From Chloroflexota bacterium (GTDB taxonomy: Bacteria; Chloroflexota; Ktedonobacteria; Ktedonobacterales; JADMIN01): 64,000 nucleotides of DNA. The notes beneath the pieces are model-generated. The model was not told where the DNA came from, did not search any database, and saw only the letters and a program-made list of their open reading frames with translations. The position numbers and the translations under genes are program-made. The stretch spans positions 21,988-85,987 of the forward strand of contig JAJPKE010000021.1 of assembly GCA_021323855.1 (NCBI GenBank). The letters run 5' to 3'. Positions 25,415 to 34,389 of the stretch are shown piece by piece. The first letter of the stretch is position 1. Each line of letters starts with the position of its first letter.

Positions 25415-26197
25415 CTAATTTTCCTTGAGTTCCTCGTCTGGCTTCTCGCCGATATAGAGTAGCGCCACCCAGAAGGGTCCTTTCACGCGCTCAGCATGGG
25501 CGACGAAGCCAGCGGCGCGCATCCGTTCAAGCAGCAGATCGCCGCGCACCTCTATATTGGTGGATGCCTGAGCGGGTGATGCCGCGCTCTCGTTCGTCTC
25601 GGTATCTTGCCCGCTCGATGTCGAACGGCGCGCACGTCCATACACGAGCGTCTGCAAGCCCACCAGCGGCAGAAGCAGCAGATTCGCGGGCAGCAGCGCC
25701 GCGCCCATGACGACAATCACTCGCCCGCCGGGACGCAAGACGCGCGCCATCTCGCGGGTGGTGGCCGGGTCAACGATATACTCGGTCGGGAAGGTGCTGA
25801 CCACCGAGTCGAACGCGGCGTCGGCGTAGGGCATATGTTGCACGCTGCCCTGCGTAACGGTTGCTTTATCGAAGAGGCCTTCGCGGCGCAGGCGGTCACG
25901 GGTCGCGGCGACCATCTGCGGCGAACGCTCGATGGCGGCGCAGGTGTAGCCAGCCTTCGCCATGTCACTGAGCAAGGTGCCGATGCCGCAGCCAGTTTCC
26001 AGCACACGCTGGCCCACGAGACGCGGTATCACCAGCCGTTGCCAGGTGCGCCACTGCCCGGCGAAGGGTATCGTGCTGGCAAGCCAGTAGAGGTAGCGGT
26101 TGCGATAAAGTGTCTCGAAGAGCGGGCGAATGATACGCCAGCGAACGCCAGCGCCCCGCGTCTCTTCTGTTTCCTGTGTCGTCTCTGATGCCGCCAC
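25415..26197 (-). CDS. Class I SAM-dependent methyltransferase
   Basis: 260 residues. Rossmann methyltransferase motifs: VLETGCGIGTLL (motif I, SAM-binding glycine loop), CAAIERSPQM (motif II acidic), AFDSVVSTFPTEYI (motif IV region) and VLRPGGRVIVVMG (motif post-IV). Two hydrophobic stretches follow the last motif (LLPANLLLLPLVGLQTLV), which may touch the membrane. A Ser/Thr/Gln-rich insert at about 190-215 (STSSGQD) looks like translated repeat DNA. Substrate unknown; the fold fits ubiquinone/menaquinone-type or other small-molecule methylation. Start is GTG 26197 with AAGGAGG seven bases upstream. Divergent from the SUMF1-like gene. Confidence 0.85.
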   Translation of the reverse strand: MAASETTQETEETRGAGVRWRIIRPLFETLYRNRYLYWLASTIPFAGQWRTWQRLVIPRLVGQRVLETGCGIGTLLSDMAKAGYTCAAIERSPQMVAATRDRLRREGLFDKATVTQGSVQHMPYADAAFDSVVSTFPTEYIVDPATTREMARVLRPGGRVIVVMGAALLPANLLLLPLVGLQTLVYGRARRSTSSGQDTETNESAASPAQASTNIEVRGDLLLERMRAAGFVAHAERVKGPFWVALLYIGEKPDEELKEN

Positions 26198-26379
26198 AAC
26201 CCACCTCCTTCACCTTCGCCCTTCCACGCCGGGCATACCATAGCAGTTTATCATTTTTGACACGACCGGGCGGCTATTCTTGTTCGCGCTGAGGCCGCAT
26301 GGTATACTGCCAGCAATTAATGGCTACTATGTCTCGGCTATCTGTTTATGTCGGCCCTTTTCTCAGGAGACCTGTCGCT

Positions 26380-27213
26380 ATGACTGTATCTGATCACATT
26401 CCGCAGCGGCTGGCCGATCTTGGCTTCACTGGCTACTCTACTCAGATTAGCGGCAAGCGCATTGAATACGTTGTACCGCCGCTCTGCGAAGTGCCCACTG
26501 GACCGTTTTTGATGGGTAGCGACCCCGTACGCGATGTGGTCGCAGCCGAAGAAAGTTGGGCACAGGATGAACTGCCCCAACACAGCGTCACGTTGCCTGC
26601 CTATCAGATTACCCGCTACCCAGTGACGGTGACCGAATATGCTTGTTTTGTGCGCGCCGGACGGGCGGAGCCGCCAGAGGGCCACTGGCGGCCTATCTCC
26701 TGGAAACAGCAACTGGATAGACTAGACCATCCTGTCGTCAACGTCTCCTGGCATGATGTCGTCGCCTATGCCAAGTGGCTCGTAGAATGCACTGACCACC
26801 CCTGGCGCTTGCCCACTGAAGCTGAATGGGAGAAAGCCGCGCGTGGCACCGATGCGCGTATTTATCCCTGGGGCAATCAGTTCGATCAGGCATGCTGCAA
26901 CACCTACGATAGTGGTATCAACACGACGACCCCAATAGACGCTTATCCCAGCGGCGCTAGCCCATATGGTGTGCTGGACATGGCAGGCAATGTGTCGGAA
27001 TGGACTAATACCCTGGTGAAGACGTACCCGTATAAGGAAGCGGATGGACGTGAAGACATGAATGCCACTAACAGTCGCGTGATACGTGGCGGCTCATGGG
27101 CCTATGGGGCCAGCCAGGCGCGCGTGGCAAGTCGCAACAGCGATTATCCCGATCTCTTCAACAACAACAACGGATTCCGTTTGGTCCTGCGAGCTACTCC
27201 TATCTCATCATGA
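26380..27213 (+). CDS. SUMF1/FGE-sulfatase domain protein
   Basis: 277 residues from ATG 26380, ten bases after AGGAGA; an in-frame start at 26299 lacks such a site. Almost the whole protein is one formylglycine-generating-enzyme-type fold: GPFLMGSD, YQITRYPVTVTEY, PVVNVSWHDVVAYAKWL, RLPTEAEWEKAARG, YPWGNQFD, GVLDMAGNVSEW, VIRGGSWAYG, NGFRLVLR. The two active-site cysteines of true FGE (just after GGSW and near the Arg) are absent (GGSWAYGASQARVASR), so sulfatase activation is unlikely. Members of this fold serve as binding or effector modules in many systems. No sulfatase or kinase partner is adjacent. Confidence 0.85.
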   Translation: MTVSDHIPQRLADLGFTGYSTQISGKRIEYVVPPLCEVPTGPFLMGSDPVRDVVAAEESWAQDELPQHSVTLPAYQITRYPVTVTEYACFVRAGRAEPPEGHWRPISWKQQLDRLDHPVVNVSWHDVVAYAKWLVECTDHPWRLPTEAEWEKAARGTDARIYPWGNQFDQACCNTYDSGINTTTPIDAYPSGASPYGVLDMAGNVSEWTNTLVKTYPYKEADGREDMNATNSRVIRGGSWAYGASQARVASRNSDYPDLFNNNNGFRLVLRATPISS

Positions 27214-27299
27214 TTGCTGTCTGCGTTATCTACGCTAGATTGGATTGGCAAGCTAAAGGGTAGTGACACGAATATTCTTGCTGCCACCCACCTATTCAC

Positions 27300-27313
27300 A
27301 GACAAGCATGTCT
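27300..27313. repeat. Possible short copy of the CAGACA/TGTCTG palindrome family
   Basis: AGACAAGCATGTCT, 5-bp stem, just after the RibD-like gene end. The loop differs from other copies, so membership is tentative. Confidence 0.3.
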
Positions 27314-27331
27314 CTGTACCCCGAGACATTA

Positions 27332-27931
27332 CTACGCAGGTGTTGGTTCCGCTGGCTGATAGGTGGCGATGACCACGCCGATGGGAGTGGTGACGGTGGA
27401 GACGAGGCGGAGCGTGGCGTAGGGCGCGCCATCCGGGAAGAGGCGGCGGCCAGTGCCCAAAACCAGCGGATGAATCAGCAGCACGTAGCGGTCAATCAGG
27501 TTGCGCCGCATCAGCGATTGGATGAGGTTGCCACTGCCCAGGATGACGATATCTTTCTCCATTTGCTCGCGCAGTTTCGCCACTGCCTCAACGGCGTCGC
27601 CTTTGAGCAGCGTAGAGTTTTCCCACGGCAACGGCTCCTTCAGCGTGGTGGAGGCGACGTACTTCTGCGTGGCGTTGAGGACCGGCGTGAAAGGGTTGCC
27701 ATCGGTGCGCTTGGGCCAGACGTTATAGAAGTCCTCATAGGTGCGCCGGCCAAGCAACAACGCGCCGTTGGTGGCCGCGCCCTGCGCCATCAGCTCAGCC
27801 GCCGTCGCATCGGCGTAGGGGACCGCCCAGCCGCCGTATGGGAACCCGTCGCGCTGGTCCTCATCGGGTCGAGCTGGCGCCTGCATCACGCCGTCGAGTG
27901 TCACGTTGTTGTTGACGATGATCTTGCCCAT
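27332..27931 (-). CDS. Dihydrofolate reductase/RibD C-terminal family protein
   Basis: 199 residues from ATG 27931 (MGKIIVNNNVTLDG); the frame extends upstream but would overlap the monooxygenase gene. Family motifs: ALLLGRRTYEDFYNVWP, KYVASTTL, DIVILGSGNLIQSLM, LIDRYVLLIHPLVLGTGRRLF. These are the NADPH-binding and core strands of the RibD-C/YwjB-like reductase family, common in actinobacteria and Chloroflexota. It is not a housekeeping DHFR by this sequence; the substrate is unknown. AAGGG lies about ten bases before the ATG. It follows the ABM-type gene on the same strand after a hairpin repeat at 27969-27993. Confidence 0.85.
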   Translation of the reverse strand: MGKIIVNNNVTLDGVMQAPARPDEDQRDGFPYGGWAVPYADATAAELMAQGAATNGALLLGRRTYEDFYNVWPKRTDGNPFTPVLNATQKYVASTTLKEPLPWENSTLLKGDAVEAVAKLREQMEKDIVILGSGNLIQSLMRRNLIDRYVLLIHPLVLGTGRRLFPDGAPYATLRLVSTVTTPIGVVIATYQPAEPTPA

Positions 27932-27968
27932 AGGGAATTGCCCTTCTATTGGGAGTTGCCGCATAGTT

Positions 27969-27993
27969 CCCCCTCTCCCACGAGGAGAGGGGG
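27969..27993. repeat. CCCCCTCTCC/GGAGAGGGGG hairpin repeat
   Basis: Perfect 10-bp stem with a 5-base loop between two minus-strand genes; a short member of the C-rich hairpin family. Confidence 0.6.
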
Positions 27994-28007
27994 TCAGGGG
28001 ATGAGGT

Positions 28008-28298
28008 CTACTCGACCGAGTAGATGATCTCGCCGTCATGCCAGTCCGGCGGACCTTCCAGCAGCGCCACCATCTGCTGATAGCGCGCGTCCTGTTCGGC
28101 GCTCTTCGCGTTGTTCCAGTACGCTTCTTTTGACTCAAAGATGACCACCAGATAATACTCCTGCGAGTCATTATCCATGTGATAGACGAGACTGTTCTTG
28201 AACCCAGGCACATGGAGTGATTGGAACTCTCGTAACTGCCCCATCAGTTGATCTTCTGCGCCAGGCTTTACCCGCATGCGCGCCACCGTTCCGTACAT
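28008..28298 (-). CDS. ABM-type (antibiotic biosynthesis monooxygenase-like) protein
   Basis: 96 residues from ATG 28298 (MYGTVARMRVKPGAED); a TTG at 28340 would add 14 residues. It has the ferredoxin-like dimeric alpha-beta barrel pattern: first strand TVARMRVKPG, then GFKNSLVYHMDND, YYLVVIFESKEAYW. Members include small monooxygenases, haem-degrading enzymes and proteins with no known activity; catalytic residues cannot be identified here. It precedes the RibD-like reductase on the same strand, with 76 bases and a hairpin repeat between, so the two may be co-transcribed. Confidence 0.7.
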   Translation of the reverse strand: MYGTVARMRVKPGAEDQLMGQLREFQSLHVPGFKNSLVYHMDNDSQEYYLVVIFESKEAYWNNAKSAEQDARYQQMVALLEGPPDWHDGEIIYSVE

Positions 28299-28433
28299 AT
28301 TTCGAACTACCCGCCTCCCCGTTTTGCTCTCAACGTTCAATAGATCACCGCAATAGGCTTGCTTTCATACGACGACGTACATCTACACATTGACATCTCA
28401 CCTACAGGTGTCTCTATCCCCCGTCTCTATCAC

Positions 28434-31073
28434 CTAGCTCCCCGCGCCTGATACGCCGATATGGCCGGGGAAGCTGCGGCTTGCAGATGGGTTGGAGTAT
28501 TCGGAGGTCTTAGGAGTTTCCTCCAGTGCCTCGGCAATTGCCTGTTGCAAGGTCAGCGTGCGGCCTATTGCCCAGAGTGTGCTGAAACGGTCGTCACCGA
28601 GAACCGATTGGAGCGTTGCCAGCGTGCGCTCGTAGAGGGGCCGGTCATCCTCAGAGACGAGCGCGCCGATTTCTTCCATTGCGGCGGCGGCGGAGCCGAG
28701 CAGCCTCGTCGCTCGCTCCATCTGCCTGGTTTCGCAATCTACCAGGCCCAGCCCGATGACAGCAAAGGTCAGCAGGCGGGTATTACCGATCTCGCGGGCT
28801 ATAGTGATGGTTTCGCGTAAAAGCCGCCCAGCACGTTCGGCATCGTGGAGTTCGAGCGCCACATAAGCCTGATTACCCAGGTGAATGGCAAGATGCGTGC
28901 GGTCGCCGATTTCGCGGAGGAGTTGCTGGCTCCGCTCATAGAGCCGGTCCGCTCGCTGAAAATCGCCTTGCATACGCGCGATATTTGCTAGATTGCCAAT
29001 ACTATTTACCACACCAAGTTCGTCGTTTACCTGCTGGAAGAGCTTGATGCTTTCCTCAAGCAACGTCCCGGCGCGCTGGTACTCGCGCTTCTCCAACATC
29101 ACGCCGCCCAGGTTTGTTAGCGCCGCAGCGACACCCGATGTGTGCCCCACCTCGCGGAACAGGCGCAGACATTCCTCATAGTTGGTTATTTCCTGCTCGG
29201 TCTCTCCCTGCTCACAGGCAATATTGCCCAGCAGCAGATAGGCCTGCGCCGCCTCGCGCTTCTCGCCTGCTGAAATGCTCAACGCCAGACTCGCCTTGCA
29301 ATAGTTCTTCGCACTGGCGTAGTCGCTCTGTGCCCAAGCTAACCTTCCTGCGCCGGTCAGCGCGCGGATATGCGCTAGATTGGCCTGCGGCGTCTGCATC
29401 TGCTGCTCCGCATGCTGGCTTTCGGCAAGCTGCAAGCACTGGGTCAACCACTGGCGGCCCTCGCTGGTGTAGCCGCGCCGCTTCCAGAAGCGCGCCAACG
29501 CCCCAGCGATACGCAATCCAAGTGCGATTTCCTGCTGCTCCAGCGCCCAGCGCAGCGCCGCGCGGAAGTTGCTGTGCTCCTGCTCTAGAAAATCAAGCGT
29601 GCGGCGTTGCACGCTGACGCTCAGCGCGGTATCACACTGCTCAGCCAGCGTCGCGTAATACTCGGCGTGCTGGCGGCGTAAGGTCTCCGCTTCGCCGCTG
29701 GCTTCCAGCCATTCCTGGCCGTATTCACGGATGGTTTCCAACATCCCAAAGCGCGCCTCGCCCTCGGCGGTTTCGCTCTGCCAGAGCAGGTGGTGGTCTA
29801 CCAGCGCGCTCACCCCCTCCAAGAGGTCCAGATTGAGGTCCGGGTGGCTGCCGGTCAGACAGACCTGTTCGGCGGCTTCCAGGTCAAAGCCACCAGCAAA
29901 TACCGAGAGCCGGCAAAATAAGGCTTGCTCCTGCGGCGTGAGCAGGTCATAGCTCCAAGCGATGGCATTGCGCAGTGTTTGGTGGCGGGCTGGCGCGTCT
30001 TGCGGTCCGGTGGTGAGCAGGGCCAGGCGCAACCGTGACGCCAACTGCTGCAAGAGCGTGCGTGGCGGCAGGATGCGGATGCGGGCTGCCGCCAGCTCGA
30101 TGGCCAGCGGCAACCTATCGAGCCGCGCGCAAATCTCTGCCACTGCTGGCCCATTGGTCTCGGTGAGCACCAGATCAGGTTTGACGGCCTGGGCGCGTTG
30201 CAGGAAGAGGGCAATCGCTGGATATGCGGCCAGGGACGCGACATCGGGCAGCTGGTGGGGGTCAGGTCCCGCCAGCGGTGGCAGCAGATATTCCTGCTCC
30301 CCGGCAAGGTGCAGCGGCACCCGACTGGTGACGAGTAACTTCACATGCGCACAGGATGCCAGCAGCGACCCAAGCGGGAGAGCGGCTGACGCGACTTGCT
30401 CGAAATTGTCGAGCAGGAGCAAGATGTGGCGATCACCGAGCGCGAGAATCAACGCATCGAGCGGCGATTGATTGGCGGTCGCCGTCACGCCGAGAATCTG
30501 TGCGAGAGCCGGCAGCACCAATTCTGGCTCGCGGATAGCGGCCAACCCGACGAAGTAGGCGCCATCGGGGAATCTGGCGCTCACATTCGCGGCCACCTGC
30601 AACGCGACGCGGGTCTTGCCAATACCCCCAGGGCCGGTGATGGTCAGCAGGCGTGTTTCCCCTTGCAGCAGTTGGCAGATGGCTGCCACGTCCTCGCTGC
30701 GTCCAATCAGCGGTGTGGTCTGAGCGGGAGCGTGTTGAACGTTCGGGACGGTTGCGCTCTGAGAGGGGGCAGTGGCTGAGGTCGCTCGTTCAGGAGTGTG
30801 AGAAGCTGTAAGGTGGTCAGGTGAAGCGTTCTTGGTGGCGCGGTGACGAGCAGCGGCAGCCAGCGTGGCGCGGTCGGCTGGCGAGAGATGCAACGCCTCG
30901 GCGAGCAGGTGAACGGTATCACGACGCGGCCAGCGGCGAGCGCCGCGCTCCAGATCGCTGATGCCATGCACACTGAGACCAGCACTGGCCGCCAGTTCTT
31001 CCTGGGTCAGGCCTGCCGCCGCGCGAAAGTGCCTGAGCCACTCCCCAAAGTCTCGCGTCTCGTCATCAGCCAT
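28434..31073 (-). CDS. XRE-type HTH / NB-ARC ATPase / TPR transcriptional regulator
   Basis: 879 residues from ATG 31073 (MADDETRDFGEWL). The N-terminal 70 residues are an XRE helix-turn-helix (GLTQEELAASAGLSVHGISDLERG). An AP/NB-ARC ATPase follows at about 120-400 with Walker A GPGGIGKT and sensor-like HILLLLDNFEQV and LLVTSRVPL. The rest holds TPR repeats (AQAYLLLGNIACEQGE, AAALTNLGGVMLEKR, VNSIGNLANIARMQGD). This layout is a signal-transduction ATPase whose TPR sensor controls oligomerisation. Such proteins are numerous in Ktedonobacteria and actinobacteria. The ligand and target are unknown; the adjacent genes are candidates. Confidence 0.88.
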   Translation of the reverse strand: MADDETRDFGEWLRHFRAAAGLTQEELAASAGLSVHGISDLERGARRWPRRDTVHLLAEALHLSPADRATLAAAARHRATKNASPDHLTASHTPERATSATAPSQSATVPNVQHAPAQTTPLIGRSEDVAAICQLLQGETRLLTITGPGGIGKTRVALQVAANVSARFPDGAYFVGLAAIREPELVLPALAQILGVTATANQSPLDALILALGDRHILLLLDNFEQVASAALPLGSLLASCAHVKLLVTSRVPLHLAGEQEYLLPPLAGPDPHQLPDVASLAAYPAIALFLQRAQAVKPDLVLTETNGPAVAEICARLDRLPLAIELAAARIRILPPRTLLQQLASRLRLALLTTGPQDAPARHQTLRNAIAWSYDLLTPQEQALFCRLSVFAGGFDLEAAEQVCLTGSHPDLNLDLLEGVSALVDHHLLWQSETAEGEARFGMLETIREYGQEWLEASGEAETLRRQHAEYYATLAEQCDTALSVSVQRRTLDFLEQEHSNFRAALRWALEQQEIALGLRIAGALARFWKRRGYTSEGRQWLTQCLQLAESQHAEQQMQTPQANLAHIRALTGAGRLAWAQSDYASAKNYCKASLALSISAGEKREAAQAYLLLGNIACEQGETEQEITNYEECLRLFREVGHTSGVAAALTNLGGVMLEKREYQRAGTLLEESIKLFQQVNDELGVVNSIGNLANIARMQGDFQRADRLYERSQQLLREIGDRTHLAIHLGNQAYVALELHDAERAGRLLRETITIAREIGNTRLLTFAVIGLGLVDCETRQMERATRLLGSAAAAMEEIGALVSEDDRPLYERTLATLQSVLGDDRFSTLWAIGRTLTLQQAIAEALEETPKTSEYSNPSASRSFPGHIGVSGAGS

Positions 31074-31228
31074 CGCCGCACCCCCGGCTCTGCTACGAAG
31101 GTTGACACTACCTGCATGCTTCGCGTTCCCGCTCCCACCCACAGCATAGTATATGCCGTGGATGGGAGACTGTGGGAATGCTCACAGCCGAAGTGCGTAG
31201 TTCGGGCGACAGGACGATGGCTGATGGC

Positions 31229-32179
31229 TCAGGCGACCGAGCCGGTCAGTTCCGCCTGCTGTGCCGCTGTCGCATGATGATTGCGAGCATTATTGTGGCT
31301 ATTGTGGCTAGTGTGGCTAGTGCTCTGCTCTCCGCCTGGCACGTCTTCTGGATTGATCTGCGCCACTGATTCGAGGACCAGCGTAGGACGATAGGGGAAG
31401 CGATCCACCTGGCCTGCCTGCGTGACGCCGCTAAGGACCAGCACCGTCTGCATGCCGGCCTCGGTTCCCGCCACAATATCGGTATCCATGCGGTCGCCAA
31501 TCATGACCGCCGTTTCCGAGTGCGCCCCCAACTGCCGCAGCGCCGAGCGGATCATCAAGGGATTCGGCTTGCCCACATAATACGGGCGCACGCCGGTGGC
31601 CTCGGCGATGAGCGCCGCCACGGCCCCGGTTGCTGGCACCAGACCATTCTCTGTCGGACCAACGACATCGGGATTGGTGGCGATGAACCGCGCGCCAGCC
31701 GCCACCAGACGAATCGCCTGGGTCAACTGCTGGAAGCTGTAGGTTTGGGTCTCGCCCAGCACCACATAGTCAGGATCGTGGTCGCTCAATACATAATCCA
31801 CGTCGTGCAGCGCGGTGGTCAGGCCGGCCTCGCCGATGACGAACGCTTTTCCGCCCGGGCACTGGCGGTGCAGAAATTGCGCGGTTGCCAGCGCCGAGGT
31901 GTAGAGTGACTCGGCGGGCACATCCAGACCGATGTGAGCGAGACGCGCTTGCAGATCACGCGGCGTATAGAGCGAGTTGTTGGTGAGAATCAAAAACGGC
32001 TTGCCGTGCGCCCGCAGGCGGGCAATAAACTCGACAGCGCCAGGGATGACCTGCGTGCCACGAATGAGAACGCCGTCCATATCCATGAGATACGCCTCAG
32101 CCGCGATGTTCTCCAGATATGGCACTGCGGTTGTATGTGTTGTATGTGTTGTATATGCTGTATTTGCCATGTTTTCCAT
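31229..32179 (-). CDS. HAD-IIA family hydrolase, NagD-like
   Basis: 316 residues from ATG 32179, chosen because GGAGGAG sits eight bases upstream. HAD motif I is [12 protein letters not shown], motif [10 protein letters not shown], motif [11 protein letters not shown], motif [15 protein letters not shown]. The cap is of the type IIA (NagD/p-nitrophenylphosphatase) kind. It dephosphorylates small phosphorylated metabolites; the exact substrate is unknown. Both ends carry low-complexity Thr/His/Ser/Asn repeats (residues about 5-18, and [10 protein letters not shown] near the C-terminus) derived from short DNA repeats. It lies about 100 bases after a minus-strand terminator. Confidence 0.88.
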   Translation of the reverse strand: MENMANTAYTTHTTHTTAVPYLENIAAEAYLMDMDGVLIRGTQVIPGAVEFIARLRAHGKPFLILTNNSLYTPRDLQARLAHIGLDVPAESLYTSALATAQFLHRQCPGGKAFVIGEAGLTTALHDVDYVLSDHDPDYVVLGETQTYSFQQLTQAIRLVAAGARFIATNPDVVGPTENGLVPATGAVAALIAEATGVRPYYVGKPNPLMIRSALRQLGAHSETAVMIGDRMDTDIVAGTEAGMQTVLVLSGVTQAGQVDRFPYRPTLVLESVAQINPEDVPGGEQSTSHTSHNSHNNARNHHATAAQQAELTGSVA

Positions 32180-32266
32180 AGCCTTGACTCCTCCTCCTGT
32201 ATGTTGCCTGTCTAGTATCCGGCGCTTGCACGTCCAGATGTATCCAGATGTATCCAAATTCATCCA

Positions 32267-32310
32267 GGCAAACAAAAGCCCGCCGGACCAACGTATGGTA
32301 GCCGGCGGGC
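32267..32310 (-). terminator. Rho-independent terminator (minus strand)
   Basis: GCCCGCCGG (32278-32286) and CCGGCGGGC (32302-32310) form a 9-bp GC stem; on the minus strand the stem is followed by TTTTGTTTG. It lies 130 bases after the COG4705 stop and about 90 bases before the HAD start, so it most likely ends the COG4705 transcript. Confidence 0.75.
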
Positions 32311-32439
32311 CACTTCGTCCCGAGACCTCTTCTCACTACGACGTGAAACGATCTATTACCTCATAGTTTCCGCAAATGCTCAATTGCATCCTATTAAAAC
32401 GATACCAATGGCGCGTACCCGCTGTCAAGGTCAAGCGTA

Positions 32440-33330
32440 TCAGGGGCGAGCAGTGGCGGGCGCGGCGCTGGTGGCGTGGCTCTCGATATCCTTGCGGCTG
32501 ATGCTCAGGTAGCCGATCAGGATGGCCAGCAAGATGAACAGCACGAGACTCACCGGCCCATCACCGAAGTTCAACCCACGCAGACTCTGTGGCTTGCCAA
32601 ACCAGTCAGCAAACGAGGCTCCCAGCGGGCGCGTGATGATATAGGCGAACCAGAAGGCGACGATGGGGTTCAGCTTGAAAAGGAAATAGCCCAGCGCCGG
32701 CAGCTCAAAGAGTGCAATGAAGAGCAGGCCGGAGGTGAAGTATCCCAACTTCAGCGTCATAGCGGTCATGTCGCCGGCAGCGGTTCCCAGGGCGAAGGTC
32801 GTCATGACGGCGGCCCAGTAGAACAACTCGCGGCGCAGTGTATCAATGCTATGGATAGACAGCGTCTTCTCGACGAGATACCAGACGGTGAAAATCACTA
32901 CCAGGCAGACCGCAAAAAAGATGGTGGAGACGAGATAGGCGCGCGTCAGGCTGCCCACACGCGGCTCAAGGATGACGATATTGAGGACATCGGCGGCCAT
33001 CGTGCCAAAGATGGCAACCATCAAACAGGCGAGCCAGTAAACCCAGGCGATATAGCGGCGCATGACGAGTTGTAGTGCCAGCGCGAGCGCCAGGCCAATA
33101 CCGCCGAGAATAACCGCGGCATACTGATTGATGAAATGGAAGACCAGATAGTCAGAGGTAGATTCGCCCAGCGCCGTGGTCAGCAGCTTCGCCATCCAGA
33201 AATAGGCAGTAATGGCCGGCACCTTGCGCGCCATCCGCCGGACGGAATGCAAAGGATGCGGCGCGGCGTTGTCCGCGCCAAGATGCGTGTCTAACTGGCC
33301 CAGTTGATGTTGCGGGATGGGTTGGCCCAT
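32440..33330 (-). CDS. COG4705-type multi-pass membrane protein
   Basis: 296 residues from ATG 33330 (MGQPIPQHQL). About eight hydrophobic segments; an internal repeat is recognisable: KVPAITAYFWMAKLLTTALGESTSDYL in the first half (about 34-60) and the related ALGTAAGDMTAMTL (about 175) in the second. This repeated T/G-E/D-x3-D pattern marks the COG4705 family of uncharacterised inner-membrane proteins. Function unknown. The C-terminus is short and Ala/Thr-rich. Between clpP (upstream) and the HAD gene (downstream), on the same strand, but separated from clpP by a strong hairpin. Confidence 0.8.
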   Translation of the reverse strand: MGQPIPQHQLGQLDTHLGADNAAPHPLHSVRRMARKVPAITAYFWMAKLLTTALGESTSDYLVFHFINQYAAVILGGIGLALALALQLVMRRYIAWVYWLACLMVAIFGTMAADVLNIVILEPRVGSLTRAYLVSTIFFAVCLVVIFTVWYLVEKTLSIHSIDTLRRELFYWAAVMTTFALGTAAGDMTAMTLKLGYFTSGLLFIALFELPALGYFLFKLNPIVAFWFAYIITRPLGASFADWFGKPQSLRGLNFGDGPVSLVLFILLAILIGYLSISRKDIESHATSAAPATARP

Positions 33331-33449
33331 TTGTTCGGTCTCCCATGTACGGCACTCTATCGGCAAATTTTCAGCAGTATCCGCAGTTATTGTAGGGGAA
33401 TGGCGCGATTCGTCAAGATTGCGTAGTACCTCATCCCATCCATATACAC

Positions 33450-33488
33450 ACCAGCCCTGGGGCAACGAATAGTCACCCCAGGGCTGGT
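33450..33488 (-). terminator. Strong hairpin downstream of clpP
   Basis: ACCAGCCCTGGGG (33450-33462) and CCCCAGGGCTGGT (33476-33488) are a perfect 13-bp stem with a 13-base loop, starting 24 bases after the clpP stop. No T-run, but the stem strength and position suggest termination or 3'-end protection. Confidence 0.65.
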
Positions 33489-33511
33489 AGCGAGACAATC
33501 AGCGAAGAAGA

Positions 33512-34195
33512 TTAGCGGGTGAGCGCCGTCTCTTCGCTTGGCACGAGGATGTCATCCACGATGCCATATTCTTTGGCCATCTCCGCCGTCATGTAGAAAT
33601 TGCGGTCGGAATCGGTCTTGATGCGCGCCATATCCTGGCCAGTATGCTTGACCAGAATCTCATAGATCGAGGTGCGCAGGCGAACGATTTCCTTCGCCGT
33701 AATTTCGATGTCGGTGGCCTGACCTTCCGCGCCGCCGAGCGGCTGGTGAATCAGGATTGTCGAGCTAGGCAGCGCATAGCGCTTGCCCTTCGCGCCGCCG
33801 GCCAGCAACACCGCGCCCATGCTCATCGCCATGCCCATGCAGAATGTCGCAATATCCGGCTTGAGATACTGCATGGTGTCATAGATGGCAAGGCCCGCGT
33901 AGACGCTGCCGCCAGGGCTGTTGATATAAATGCTGATGTCTTTGGTTGCATCTTCGCTTTGCAGGAAGAGCAACTGTGCGACCACCAGATTCGCTACGGT
34001 GTCATCAATCGGCGTACCAATGAAAATTATGCGCTCTTTGAGCAGGCGGGAATAAATATCCATGTGACGCTCGCCACGCGGCGACTGTTCGATGACAGTC
34101 GGCATGACCAGACCACTTGGTGGGGTAATAATGGACCCCATTCCCGCAGGCCGGGAGAGCGCGTATGGATCAAACTTATCGAACTTCGATGTCAT
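33512..34195 (-). CDS. clpP: ATP-dependent Clp protease proteolytic subunit
   Basis: 227 residues, slightly longer than typical because of a 40-residue N-terminal extension (propeptide-like) before [13 protein letters not shown]. Catalytic triad: S125 in [12 protein letters not shown]150 in ILIHQPLGG, and Asp near 195 ([21 protein letters not shown]). The usual GQAAS context is GMAMS here. ClpP assembles into a double heptamer with ClpX or ClpA/C for regulated protein degradation. ATG 34195 has AGGAG six bases upstream. clpX is not adjacent. Confidence 0.95.
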   Translation of the reverse strand: MTSKFDKFDPYALSRPAGMGSIITPPSGLVMPTVIEQSPRGERHMDIYSRLLKERIIFIGTPIDDTVANLVVAQLLFLQSEDATKDISIYINSPGGSVYAGLAIYDTMQYLKPDIATFCMGMAMSMGAVLLAGGAKGKRYALPSSTILIHQPLGGAEGQATDIEITAKEIVRLRTSIYEILVKHTGQDMARIKTDSDRNFYMTAEMAKEYGIVDDILVPSEETALTR

Positions 34196-34389
34196 ACGTG
34201 ACTCCTTGAGTTAACGACGCCAGGCCGGTATCCGGCATCGCCACAGCACATGGGGCAAAACGCCGGCATAGCAAAGAAACGCCGGCAATTCTTCCATGAC
34301 TGATATAAGTAGTACGATAGCCCACGGCCAGGGTTAGTGTCAAACCACAACCGCGTCAATGGCTCCTACGATATACTTCCTAATACTTC

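Noticed and set aside
26380..27213. Formylglycine-generating enzyme
   Set aside because: Both active-site cysteines are missing and no sulfatase is nearby.
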